Assembly: GCF_017873175.1 (NCBI RefSeq)
Contig: NZ_JAGGJW010000005.1
Span: forward strand, 310,001-374,000
Length of the DNA: 64,000 nucleotides
Origin: Neorhizobium petrolearium
GTDB lineage: Bacteria; Pseudomonadota; Alphaproteobacteria; Rhizobiales; Rhizobiaceae
Direction: 5' to 3'
Below the pieces are notes generated by a model. The model had not been told where the DNA came from. It made no database searches and saw only the letters and a list, made by a program, of their open reading frames with translations. The translations under genes were made by a program, and so were the position numbers. The number at the start of each line of letters is the position of its first letter. Within the stretch, counting starts at the first letter, position 1. This document shows, in pieces, positions 35,155-43,856 of the stretch.

Positions 35155-36189
35155 TTATAGGGTGGTCACGGCGAGCGGTGCACAGGACTGGCGGATATGA
35201 AGCTGCGTTTCCTTCACAACCCTGCGAGGTGGGAGCATTGGATCGATGAGACGGTCGAGCAGAAGCCGGGCGGCGTTCTCCCCGATCGTCACCGGGCCGG
35301 TGGAGACGGACGTGAGGCGTGGACGCATCACCTCGGCTTCCGCCACGTCATCGAACCCGACCAGCGAAAAATTCTCACCCACTTCCCGCCCGAGGTCGTG
35401 AAGCCCGGCTGACAGACCGAGGGCCACGACGTCGTTGAAACAGATGACCGCCGTGGGCTTTTCTGCCTTGTCGAAAAGCAGATGAGCCGAGCCAGGAATT
35501 CTTGCCGTCTGGTATGGAACCCGGATGATCATGCCCGGATCGAAACCGCGTGAGACCATGGCTTCCCGGAAGCCCTCGATACGCTCCAGATAGGCTGAAT
35601 GGATCGGCCCGTGGACAGCAAAGGCAATCTTGCGATGGCCGAGGGACGCAAGGTAATCCACCGCCTGCCGCATGCCAGCGGCATAATCCACCCCGGCATA
35701 ATCGACATCTTTCGAAACATGACGAAGCAGCTGCACAAGCGGTAGGTTCCATTCACCGATACGTTCGACGAATTCCGGCGCAGTATCCGCCGCCGGGCAG
35801 AGAATGACGCCGTCGACGCCGTGTTCGCGCATGCGGCGCATGACCATGTCCTGCCGTTCGACAAGATCGCCGCTGTTTGCCAGGATCACGACCATGCCGG
35901 CTGAATCGATCACGGCCTCGATGCCGGACAGGAGTTCCGCAAAGAACGGATTGGTGAGGTTCGGGACGATCACGCCGACCGTGTGGCTGCGTTCCGCACG
36001 AAGCCGAGCCGCCCCCATATTGTAGACATAGCCGAGCTCTCGCATCGCGGCTTCGACGCGTGCCCGCGTTTCAGCACCGACCAGCGGGCTCTTGCGGATC
36101 ACGAGTGAAGCGGTGGCGCGCGAGACATTGGCGTGCCGCGCCACATCGAGAAGCGTGACACGGCTTTTCTTTCGGTCGTCAGATGGCAT
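35155..36189 (-). CDS. LacI-family transcriptional regulator
   Basis: 344 residues from the ATG at 36189; a GTG at 36198 would add three. The N-terminal HTH (about residues 8-30) reads VTLLDVARHANVSRATASLVI. The periplasmic-binding-like effector domain (about 60-340) includes VGVIVPNLTNPFF and ICFNDVVALGLSAGL. It precedes the amino acid importer operon, and the palindrome at 35101 is its likely operator. LacI regulators of amino acid importers are less common than those of sugar importers. Confidence 0.9.
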   Translation of the reverse strand: MPSDDRKKSRVTLLDVARHANVSRATASLVIRKSPLVGAETRARVEAAMRELGYVYNMGAARLRAERSHTVGVIVPNLTNPFFAELLSGIEAVIDSAGMVVILANSGDLVERQDMVMRRMREHGVDGVILCPAADTAPEFVERIGEWNLPLVQLLRHVSKDVDYAGVDYAAGMRQAVDYLASLGHRKIAFAVHGPIHSAYLERIEGFREAMVSRGFDPGMIIRVPYQTARIPGSAHLLFDKAEKPTAVICFNDVVALGLSAGLHDLGREVGENFSLVGFDDVAEAEVMRPRLTSVSTGPVTIGENAARLLLDRLIDPMLPPRRVVKETQLHIRQSCAPLAVTTL

Positions 36190-36359
36190 GAACTTCACTT
36201 AGCAGAGGTGACGGGAACCCGGATAGGGCTCTTCTCCTATAATCCGACCTCGGGATGGCGCCGGTCAAGCCATCCGGATTTCGTGATCGGCTCAGGAGAT
36301 GACAGGCGCTACGCCACCGCCTATAAGTGGAGAAATAAAATCATATAAAGGAGATCCAC

Positions 36360-36656
36360 ATGCTTCAGGCGACTGCCGCCGTGAAAACCGAACATGGTTC
36401 GAAATATCTCCAGCAGCTCTGCAAACATTTCGCCCACAAGATCGAGGTGAGCTTTACCCCGACACACGGCGAATGCACGTTTGCGATGGGCAAGGGCATT
36501 CTCGATGCGGATGGCGCGGGCCTGACGGTGACGGCCACCGCGCCCGACGAGGAGCAGCTCTCGCGGACAAAAGAGGTAATCGAATCCCATCTGGTCCGCT
36601 TCGCGTTCCGCGAGGAACTGGCCCCACTTGCCTGGAACCAGGTCATAGCCGCCTGA
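36360..36656 (+). CDS. DUF2218-family protein
   Basis: 98 residues with the DUF2218 pattern VKTEHGSKYLQQLCKHFAHKIEV and a GECTFAMGKG stretch. AAAGGAG lies at a proper distance before the ATG. The function of the family is unknown; members are often found near iron or siderophore genes, which is not the case here. It is one of few plus-strand genes in this part, and its TGA directly abuts the TGA of the convergent phosphatase gene. Confidence 0.83.
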   Translation: MLQATAAVKTEHGSKYLQQLCKHFAHKIEVSFTPTHGECTFAMGKGILDADGAGLTVTATAPDEEQLSRTKEVIESHLVRFAFREELAPLAWNQVIAA

Positions 36657-37493
36657 TCAGGCTCCCCCGTCCTGGTGTGCCGCCAAAAGCCCTTCCATCT
36701 CGATCAGGAAGGAGAATTCATTCCCGAGACCGGGTGCAAATGCGACCACCGGCCCGCCGCGGTGAAGCAGCCGGTCGAGCGGTGGCACGGCGACTGTCGC
36801 GCCGGCTTCCTTTGCGATCAGTACGCCGGCCAGCATGTCCCAGGCCGAGAGGTGCCGCTCGTAATAAAGATCGGAAATGCCCTCCGCGACACGGATGAGG
36901 CCGATCGCCGCCGCCCCCATTCGGCGGTAATCGATGCCGCGCTCGTAGAGACGGCGTGAGACGGCGATGTAATCCTCAAAATCGGTACGGCGCGAGTGGC
37001 CGAGGACGGCGATTGCCTGGGCCGGGTCCATAGTCTTCGCGGCTGCGATCGGCTGGCCTTCCTTGAAGGCGCCCTCCCCGCGGATCGCGTGGAACACCTT
37101 GTCTTGCGCTGCATCGTAGATGGCGCCGATCAGGATCTCACTGCCGGCAACGAAGGCGATCGACACGCCCCAATGGCGGAAGCCGCGGATGAAATTCGTC
37201 GTGCCGTCGATCGGATCGACCACCCAGGTCCCCCTCTCGCCGGATTGCCCGCCCCCCTCCTCGCCCATGAAGGCATCCTCCGGAAAGGCCGCCAGCAGGG
37301 CGTTGCGGATCGCCTCTTCCGAGCGGCGGTCGGCGATCGTCACGAAATCCTGCGGTCCCTTGTTCTCGATTCCCAACGCGTCCGGCAGCGCCTCCAGCCG
37401 GAAGCGAGCTGTATCTTGGCCGACCTGCCGCGCGATCGCGGCAGCCGCCTCGCATCGAGCCCGAAGGGATGAACTCTCGAATTGCAACGACAT
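36657..37493 (-). CDS. Inositol-monophosphatase-family phosphatase
   Basis: 278 residues. Metal-binding motifs GEEGGG and DPIDGTTNF (about 75-100) and the C-terminal SAWDMLAGVLIAKEAGA are intact, so the Mg-dependent phosphatase site looks functional. Members hydrolyse inositol-1-phosphate, PAP or sugar phosphates. It is the last gene of the importer operon that encodes the glycerophosphodiesterase-LacI fusion, so glycerol or inositol phosphates released from phosphodiesters are reasonable substrates (inference). Confidence 0.87.
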   Translation of the reverse strand: MSLQFESSSLRARCEAAAAIARQVGQDTARFRLEALPDALGIENKGPQDFVTIADRRSEEAIRNALLAAFPEDAFMGEEGGGQSGERGTWVVDPIDGTTNFIRGFRHWGVSIAFVAGSEILIGAIYDAAQDKVFHAIRGEGAFKEGQPIAAAKTMDPAQAIAVLGHSRRTDFEDYIAVSRRLYERGIDYRRMGAAAIGLIRVAEGISDLYYERHLSAWDMLAGVLIAKEAGATVAVPPLDRLLHRGGPVVAFAPGLGNEFSFLIEMEGLLAAHQDGGA

Positions 37494-37495
37494 TT

Positions 37496-39235
37496 TTATG
37501 CGCTTCTTCTCTTGATCAGGGTCACGGGGGTGAATTCCACTCGCGCGACGGCATCCGGTTCGGACATGCGGCTGGTGAGCAGGTCGATCACCTGTTCCGC
37601 CTGCACGTCACAGGGCTGCTGGAACGTGGTGAGTTCATAGGCGCTCCAGCTTGCCTGGGGAATGTCGTCGTGGCCGATGACCTTGACCGATCCGTCGCCC
37701 CGGCCCGCCTTGGCGAGTCCATCGAGCACGCCGCAGGCCATGTAGTCGTTGACGGAGAAGACGCCGTCTATGCCCATGTCCAACAGCTTTTCCGCCGCCT
37801 CGTGGCCGTGCCGGTAATCGTTGATCGCAACCGGGATCAGTGGCGCCTCGATTCCAAGACCTGTGCAGCGGCTCTGGAAAGCCTCGGCCCGACGGCGCGA
37901 TGAATAGGAGACCGTCTTGCCGGCAATTACTGCGAGCTTCTTCGCACCGGTTTCGATGAGGTGATCGACGGCCGTGTAGCCCGACATGCGATCGTCGGAA
38001 ACCACTCGATCGACGAAGGGGAAGTCCTCACCCTTGTTGATCAGGACGATCGGCACGCCTTCGACAGCACATTCCTCGAAGATATGGGATGGCGGTGCGT
38101 CGGAGGTGACGATGACGCCGGAGACGGAATAATGCAGCAACTGCCCGATAACGGTCGCGCTATCGGCCTCCTCCGAGGTCGGCAGCAGGATCGGTCGATA
38201 GTTTCGGGCAATCAGCGCGCGCGCCAGATGTTCGAGCTGCTGGGTACGGTACGGGTTGTCGAGCCCCGCGGCGACCAGGCCCACGAAATCCGACCGCTTG
38301 TTGGTCAGGCTGCGAGCGAGATAATTCACCCGGTAGCCGAGCTCCTTGGCCGCCTGGTAGACCTTCTGCCGGGTCTTTTCCGAGACGCTGGCGTCGGGTG
38401 TGAAGGCACGCGACACGGCGGCACGGGAAACGCCCGCCGCACGCGCCACGTCGAAGGACGTGACCCGGCGGGGCTCGCGGGAAAGGCCGTTTCCTTCCTT
38501 CGGGCGCATCAGGTCCGGCAAGTCAGTGCAGATGCCGAGGACCGGCAGCGCCATGATGTCCTTCAGTACATCCGGCCGTTCCTCATGCCAGAGCACCAGT
38601 TCCTTACCGTCGGCGAAGGCTCTTTCGATCAGTTCCCGGGTGACGAATTCCTGCGGTGAGTCGCTCGCGCGCTCCCAGCAGAGATGCAGGATATCGGCGC
38701 CGGATTCCTCGCCGAGCGCATGCGGATCAGCTCCGACGCGGACGAGTACCGAGAGCGGATAGTCGCAGCCCATGTCGCGTAGCTCGCGCACCTGGGCGAC
38801 ATCGAAGGAACCGAGGCAGGCGAAACGCTGCCCCATCTCCTTCAGGTGCCGCCAGCAGAGCGGGCCGGTACCCGGCCGCTTGAGTTCGATATAAAGCCCG
38901 CAGCCGGTCTCGCGGCCGAGGGCTGCCACTTCCGCAAAGCTCGGCACGTCGGGAACCGCTTCGCGCAGATCCGCGAAGGTCATCTTCGAAATGTGAAGGT
39001 CCTTCTGGAAGACGCGTTCCAGATGATCGTCATGGGAGACGACCACGACGCCGTCGGCGGTCATCTGCGTGTCGAGTTCCCACATCTCGGCGCCGAGTTC
39101 GGCAGCCCGGCGGAAGGCGGCGAGCGTGTTTTCCCGCTCATGGCCGCTGGCGCCCCGGTGGCCGATGCAGAAAGGCAATTTCCCCCTGTGTTCCGGCCAG
39201 CCGAACTTGCGGAAAAGGGCGCTCAAATCCCGCAT
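37496..39235 (-). CDS. Fusion protein: glycerophosphodiester phosphodiesterase + LacI regulator
   Basis: A single 579-residue frame. Residues 1-245 are a GDPD-type phosphodiesterase: HRGASGHERENT (H26), ELDTQMTADG (E53, D55), SHDD (H68), YIELKR (E117) and C-terminal TDLPDL. Residues 258-278 are a LacI HTH (VTSFDVARAAGVSRAAVSRAF), and about 310-575 form the effector-binding domain. Each half is complete, so this looks like a catalytic regulator rather than a frame error. An internal ATG at 38509 could give a free LacI protein, but no clear ribosome site precedes it. It sits in a glycerol-phosphate-type importer operon, which suggests ligand processing and sensing in one chain. Confidence 0.88.
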   Translation of the reverse strand: MRDLSALFRKFGWPEHRGKLPFCIGHRGASGHERENTLAAFRRAAELGAEMWELDTQMTADGVVVVSHDDHLERVFQKDLHISKMTFADLREAVPDVPSFAEVAALGRETGCGLYIELKRPGTGPLCWRHLKEMGQRFACLGSFDVAQVRELRDMGCDYPLSVLVRVGADPHALGEESGADILHLCWERASDSPQEFVTRELIERAFADGKELVLWHEERPDVLKDIMALPVLGICTDLPDLMRPKEGNGLSREPRRVTSFDVARAAGVSRAAVSRAFTPDASVSEKTRQKVYQAAKELGYRVNYLARSLTNKRSDFVGLVAAGLDNPYRTQQLEHLARALIARNYRPILLPTSEEADSATVIGQLLHYSVSGVIVTSDAPPSHIFEECAVEGVPIVLINKGEDFPFVDRVVSDDRMSGYTAVDHLIETGAKKLAVIAGKTVSYSSRRRAEAFQSRCTGLGIEAPLIPVAINDYRHGHEAAEKLLDMGIDGVFSVNDYMACGVLDGLAKAGRGDGSVKVIGHDDIPQASWSAYELTTFQQPCDVQAEQVIDLLTSRMSEPDAVARVEFTPVTLIKRRSA

Positions 39236-39237
39236 GA

Positions 39238-40293
39238 TCAGAGCCTCCGGCCGTCTTCGCCGAAGACGAGAGCCGCCTTGCTATCGAGGCTCCAGCGCAC
39301 GCTGTCTCCCGGCTTTACGTCGCTGCGCGCCGGCTGGATCGAGCGCAGCGCGGAACCGTCCGGCAGCACCACGTCATAGAGATTTTCACGGCCCTGCGTT
39401 TCGGCGAAGGTCACCTTGCCTTCAACCGGCACGTCACCGCCAATACCGAAATGCTCGGGGCGGATGCCGAGCGTCAGTGCCGTACCATCCGGGATGCCGG
39501 AAAGGGCCGCGAGCGGCAGCTTCAGGCCGCCATCATCCAGCGCAAAAGCCCCCTGCTTCGCCCTGCCCGTGAGGAAGGAGATCGGCGGGTTTCCGAGGAA
39601 GCCCGCGACGAAGGCCGTGCGCGGATCGTTGTACATTTCCGACGGCGTGGCGATCTGGACGATCTCGCCCGCCTTCATGATGGCGATACGGTCGCACATC
39701 GACATGGCCTCCACCTGGTCGTGGGTGACGAGGATGGCGGTGATGCCCGTTTCCTTCTGGAGGCGCCGGATTTCCGAGCGCATTTCGAGACGCAACTTGG
39801 CGTCGAGATTGGCGAGCGGTTCGTCGAGAAGGAGCACGTCCGGGCGGCGGATTAGCGCACGGGCGAGTGCTACGCGCTGCTGCTGACCGCCGGAAAGCTG
39901 CGACGGCTTGCGGTCGAGCAGGTTGTCGATATGGACGAGTGCCGCGATCTCCGCGACCCGTTTGTTGATCTCGGCCGCGGTCATCCGCCGGACGGTCAGC
40001 GGAAAACCGATATTCTCCGCCACGGTCATATGCGGGTAGAGTGCATAGGACTGGAAGACGACGCCGACGTTGCGCTCCTGGCTCGAGAGGCTGGTGACGT
40101 CCCTGTTGCCGAACAGGATGCGGCCGGAGGTCGGCCGGTGGATGCCACAGATGGCAAACAGCGTCGTGGACTTGCCGCAGCCGGACGGTCCGAGCAGCGC
40201 CAGCATCTCCCCGGACCCCACATTGAGGTCCATGTCCTCGATGACCTTGGTGGCACCGAAGCTTTTCGAAAATTTGTCGAGCAGAATACGCAT
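39238..40293 (-). CDS. ABC ATPase, sugar/glycerol-3-phosphate (UgpC/MalK) type
   Basis: 351 residues. Walker A GPSGCGKST, signature [15 protein letters not shown], Walker B VLLLDEPLANLDAKL, and a C-terminal regulatory OB-fold region (LGIRPEHFGI). The start overlaps the stop of the preceding permease (ATGA), and the GDPD-LacI gene begins two bases after its stop. It belongs to the MalK/UgpC class that serves sugars and glycerol phosphates. Confidence 0.9.
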   Translation of the reverse strand: MRILLDKFSKSFGATKVIEDMDLNVGSGEMLALLGPSGCGKSTTLFAICGIHRPTSGRILFGNRDVTSLSSQERNVGVVFQSYALYPHMTVAENIGFPLTVRRMTAAEINKRVAEIAALVHIDNLLDRKPSQLSGGQQQRVALARALIRRPDVLLLDEPLANLDAKLRLEMRSEIRRLQKETGITAILVTHDQVEAMSMCDRIAIMKAGEIVQIATPSEMYNDPRTAFVAGFLGNPPISFLTGRAKQGAFALDDGGLKLPLAALSGIPDGTALTLGIRPEHFGIGGDVPVEGKVTFAETQGRENLYDVVLPDGSALRSIQPARSDVKPGDSVRWSLDSKAALVFGEDGRRL

Positions 40294-41135
40294 CAGCCCT
40301 TGGTGCCTCCGCCGTAGATGTTCATGAGATGCTTCTGGAAGAAGACGTAAAGGATCAGGACCGGGATGACGTAGAAGACGCCTACGGCCTTGAAGGTGGC
40401 AAAATCGAAATTATTGTCGTCGGCGATCAGGCTCGCAAGGTAGACCGACAGCACCTGCACGTGCGCGCCTGGCGCCAGCACCTGTGGCAGGATGAACTCG
40501 CTCCAGCCGGTCAGGAAGGAAAAGAGGCCGAGCGCCATGATCGCCGGCTTGATCTGCGGCAACACGAGCCTGCGCCAGACCGCGAAGCGAGAGGCGCCGT
40601 CGACGATGCCGGCCATCTCAATCTCCCACGGCACGGTGTCGTAGAACCCCTTCATCAGCCAGATGCCGAGCGGCAGGTCGATCGCCGACTTCACCAGGAT
40701 GACGCCAACAAGCGAATTGTAGAGGCCGATATACTGGAGGACGATGAAGATCGCGATGATCAGCGTCACCGAAGGGAAGGCATGCAGCACCATGACACCG
40801 GCGAGGAAAAAGCCGCGAGCCGGCAGGTTCAGGCGCGACAGCACGTAGCCGGCCATGGAGGAAACGATCAGGATGACCGCCGTGATGCAGCTTGCGAAGA
40901 TGAAGGTGTTGAGCGTGACGAGCCAGATGTTTGGCTTGCCCGGCTTCATCTGCCAGAGAAAGCTCCAATGTTCCAGCGTGAACTCGCTGGGGATGAGTGA
41001 ACCGGCTTCGGAATTGCTCACCGTATCGAGCAGAAGATAGGCGTACATCAGCACCAGCGGCAGGCTGACGAGGCCGAGCAACAGGATCACGGGGAGGCTC
41101 GAGAAATTGGCGGAGACCTTGCTCTGTTCTGACAT
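40293..41135 (-). CDS. ABC permease, MalG/UgpE type
   Basis: 280 residues from the ATG at 41135 (MSEQSKVSANF), preceded by GAGGA; a TTG at 41141 is an alternative. Six transmembrane segments, with the loop IVDGASRFAVWRRLVLPQIKPA. It pairs with the larger permease encoded upstream. Confidence 0.88.
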   Translation of the reverse strand: MSEQSKVSANFSSLPVILLLGLVSLPLVLMYAYLLLDTVSNSEAGSLIPSEFTLEHWSFLWQMKPGKPNIWLVTLNTFIFASCITAVILIVSSMAGYVLSRLNLPARGFFLAGVMVLHAFPSVTLIIAIFIVLQYIGLYNSLVGVILVKSAIDLPLGIWLMKGFYDTVPWEIEMAGIVDGASRFAVWRRLVLPQIKPAIMALGLFSFLTGWSEFILPQVLAPGAHVQVLSVYLASLIADDNNFDFATFKAVGVFYVIPVLILYVFFQKHLMNIYGGGTKG

Positions 41136-41137
41136 TG

Positions 41138-42439
41138 TCAATCCTCGATCAGCGGCTTGGAAATCAGCGTATCGTAGCGGAAGACGCGCAGGTAGATGAG
41201 CGACAGGACGAGCCCTACCACGACCAGCACCAGCGCCATGGCAGCGCCCAGCCCGTATTCCAGGTTGCCGGTATAGTTGTTGAGGGCGGTGTGGAAGGCG
41301 GCGAGGGACCAGACCTCGGTCGCCTTCCCCGGCCCGCCGCGGGTCGAGAGGTGAATTTCCTGGAATGAGGCGAGTAGCGACAACGTTTGGTAGCAGGTGA
41401 CGAACAGGATCGGCCAGCGGAGTTGCGGCAGGATGATGTAGCGGATCTGCTGCCAGCGGCTGGCGCCGTCCACCTCGCTCGCATGGAATTGGGTCTCGGG
41501 GATCGCCTTGATGGCCGACGAGAAGACCAGCATGCCCATCGACGCGCCGATGAAGCCATTGATCAGGATCACGAAGAACCAGGCATTATAGCTGTTGTCG
41601 AGCAGGTAGTTCTTCGGCGGCACGCCGAACTGGCCCATCAACAGCGAGAGGAAGCCGTTGTCCCAGGTGAGCCATTTCCACATCAGCACATAGATGACGA
41701 CCGGCGTGATGCGTGGCAAAAGCCAGATGGCGCGGAAGACGGATGCCGTCGTCGGCGGCATGTAATGGGTGGTGACCGCCAGGAACAGCGCGTAGCTGAC
41801 ATTGAACAGCAGCAGCGTTACCGCGACATAGAAGGCGGTATTCAGGAATATCTGCGCCATGTCCGGCGAGTTGCCGATCATCCGGAAATTGTCGGTCGTC
41901 CAGACCCAGCCGGTATAGGTGGCGGTTGCCACCTTGTCCCGTTCTTCCGGCGTCAACTTGAAACCGAGTTTCTCCAGACTTCTGACCAGCGCCTCGCGGC
42001 TCTCGAAGCGGGTATTGAGGACGGAGCGGTTGAAGAGATCGGAAATCTGCTTGACCTCGCGGGTCGAAGGTCGGTCTTTCAGCGCCTTGATGACACGCTC
42101 GGCCTCGCGCCGCGACGGAAAGACCTCGCCCACGTGCTCGGCGCGCAATTCGATCACGTAGCCCGGCTTCAGCTTTAGGGCTTCGAGTGCGGCAAGGCCT
42201 TCCTCATCGACCACGAAGCGCGGTTGGGCAATACCTTCCGCAAGCGCCGGCATGTCGCCCTCCAACCGGTTCACCGCACCTTGCGTGACCTGCCATACAC
42301 CGCCGGAAATGCCGGTCGCGGTGCTCATACTGGTCATGGCGAAAATGGCGGTGAGACCCACCGGCATCAGGAAGAAGAGGAAGATCATGATAGCCGCGGG
42401 CGCGATCATCATCATCCCGAGCGTTCGTGACGTTCTCAT
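41138..42439 (-). CDS. ABC permease, MalF/UgpA type with large periplasmic insertion
   Basis: 433 residues, roughly 130 more than a normal UgpA-type permease. The first helix (about 8-35) is followed by an extra hydrophilic block, about residues 46-175 (for example VFPSRREAERVIKALKDRP and SREALVRSLEKLGFKLTPEERDKV). The usual permease core resumes at about 176 (WVWTTDNFRMIGNSPDM), with the EAA-type loop ASEVDGASRWQQIRYIILPQL. E. coli MalF has a comparable periplasmic P2 loop that contacts the binding protein. No direct similarity to P2 is visible here. Confidence 0.87.
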   Translation of the reverse strand: MRTSRTLGMMMIAPAAIMIFLFFLMPVGLTAIFAMTSMSTATGISGGVWQVTQGAVNRLEGDMPALAEGIAQPRFVVDEEGLAALEALKLKPGYVIELRAEHVGEVFPSRREAERVIKALKDRPSTREVKQISDLFNRSVLNTRFESREALVRSLEKLGFKLTPEERDKVATATYTGWVWTTDNFRMIGNSPDMAQIFLNTAFYVAVTLLLFNVSYALFLAVTTHYMPPTTASVFRAIWLLPRITPVVIYVLMWKWLTWDNGFLSLLMGQFGVPPKNYLLDNSYNAWFFVILINGFIGASMGMLVFSSAIKAIPETQFHASEVDGASRWQQIRYIILPQLRWPILFVTCYQTLSLLASFQEIHLSTRGGPGKATEVWSLAAFHTALNNYTGNLEYGLGAAMALVLVVVGLVLSLIYLRVFRYDTLISKPLIED

Positions 42440-42460
42440 GGAAAAACCCCGGTACAGGAT

Positions 42461-42488
42461 GCAGGCGGCGGAGCGAAACGCCGCCTGC
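42461..42488. promoter_or_regulatory. Hairpin between binding-protein and permease genes
   Basis: A perfect 10-bp GC-rich stem (GCAGGCGGCG / CGCCGCCTGC) with an 8-base loop, 22 bases past the stop of the binding-protein gene. No T-run follows. It is a likely mRNA 3'-end stabiliser or partial terminator that allows more binding protein than permease to be made. Confidence 0.6.
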
Positions 42489-42509
42489 CGTTTCAGCGTG
42501 CGCCTTCAA

Positions 42510-43856
42510 TCAGCGGATGATGATCGCGTAGCCGAGCGTCGACTTTAGCTCGTTTTCGGCATCATTAACCGCGGCATCGGCCGTCTTGGCGCCGGTCCAG
42601 GATGCTTCGAAGTTCTTCCACATGATCGTCCAGTATTTGCCGAAATCCGCATTGTTCGGCATGGCGTTGGCATGCGGCAGAAGGCGCTCGGTGGCTTCAA
42701 AGGCCCAGCGGTCCCCGGCATAGAGGTCGACCTTGGTTTCGGACGGTGAGATGCCGAGATGGGCCGACTTGATCGCATGCAGCGCGTTGATACGCGGCTC
42801 GGATGCGATCTTGATGAGATCGGCGGCGATCTGCGTTTCTTCTTCGGTATGGCCTGATGTCAGCAGATAGACGAGCGGATGGGTAAGCGTATTGGCCTTG
42901 CCGCCTTCACCAGCCGGGATCAGCGTAAACTGGACGTTGCCGAAGAAATCCTTGAGGCCTTCCTGGTTGACGAGGCGGGCATAGTGCCAGGTGCCGCCGT
43001 GCCAGATGCCGGCCTTGCCGGTGGCGACTTCCTTCCACCACTGGTCGCCCGGCATGCCGATATGGTTCTTCTTGGTGACGCCGGCTTTCACGAGGTCGGC
43101 GAAATATTGGTAGGTACGCTTCATGGCGGCCTTGTCGAAAACGAGCTTGCCTTCTTCTTCCATCACGCCACCGAAGGACGTGTAGAACTGCCAGTAATCC
43201 GGGCCGTTGTTGGTGCGGGGATAGAAACCGTAGCCGGCCTGCACGAGGCCCTTGTCCTGCATTTTCTTGGCGTCTTCGAGCACGTTCTTGAGCGTATACT
43301 CACCCTTCTCGACCTTTACCGGCAGCGCGTCGATATCGGCATCGGTATAGCCGATCGCCTTCATGTATGGCTTCCAGAAGAACATCGGACGGGATTCGGC
43401 GTCCTGTGGAATGCCATAAACGGCGCCGTTGAAGGAGCCGATCTCCATCAGATTCGGATAGATGTCGCTGATCGGCCAGCTATCGAGGTCGATGAAGTCC
43501 TCGACCGGAACTATGAGGCCGGACTGGGCCCAGGGGCCGATGTCCTCATGACCGGTGGCGACGATGTTGGGCGCCTTCTTGGCTTCGGCGGCAAGCGTCA
43601 GGGCCTGCTTGAAGTCTTCCCAGCCGTTGTAGGGAGTCTTCTGGATAATGATGTTGAGCTCCTCGCCGCGGATGGCGGCTTCGCGTTCGAGAATATCGGC
43701 AGCGATGTCGAAGGCATCCGTGCGGTAGTTGTCGTTTGGGCCGGAACCGCCGGACCAGACGGAAATGGTGACATCCCTGGCGGATGCGAAAACAGCGGTC
43801 GAAGCAAGCAGCACGGCTGCGAGCGTGGCGGATTTCAGGATCGGAAGAACAGTCAT
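42510..43856 (-). CDS. Periplasmic binding protein, sugar/glycerol-phosphate (family 1) type
   Basis: 448 residues with a signal peptide (about 1-26, AVFASARD) and a family 1 extracellular binding-protein fold (VTISVWSGGSGPNDNYRTDAFD; GDQWWKEVATGKAGIWHGG; LTHPLVYLLTSGHTEEETQIA). It is the first gene of a six-gene minus-strand operon (43856 to 36657). The downstream phosphodiesterase domain and phosphatase favour a phosphorylated polyol or glycerophosphodiester ligand, which is inference. Confidence 0.87.
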   Translation of the reverse strand: MTVLPILKSATLAAVLLASTAVFASARDVTISVWSGGSGPNDNYRTDAFDIAADILEREAAIRGEELNIIIQKTPYNGWEDFKQALTLAAEAKKAPNIVATGHEDIGPWAQSGLIVPVEDFIDLDSWPISDIYPNLMEIGSFNGAVYGIPQDAESRPMFFWKPYMKAIGYTDADIDALPVKVEKGEYTLKNVLEDAKKMQDKGLVQAGYGFYPRTNNGPDYWQFYTSFGGVMEEEGKLVFDKAAMKRTYQYFADLVKAGVTKKNHIGMPGDQWWKEVATGKAGIWHGGTWHYARLVNQEGLKDFFGNVQFTLIPAGEGGKANTLTHPLVYLLTSGHTEEETQIAADLIKIASEPRINALHAIKSAHLGISPSETKVDLYAGDRWAFEATERLLPHANAMPNNADFGKYWTIMWKNFEASWTGAKTADAAVNDAENELKSTLGYAIIIR

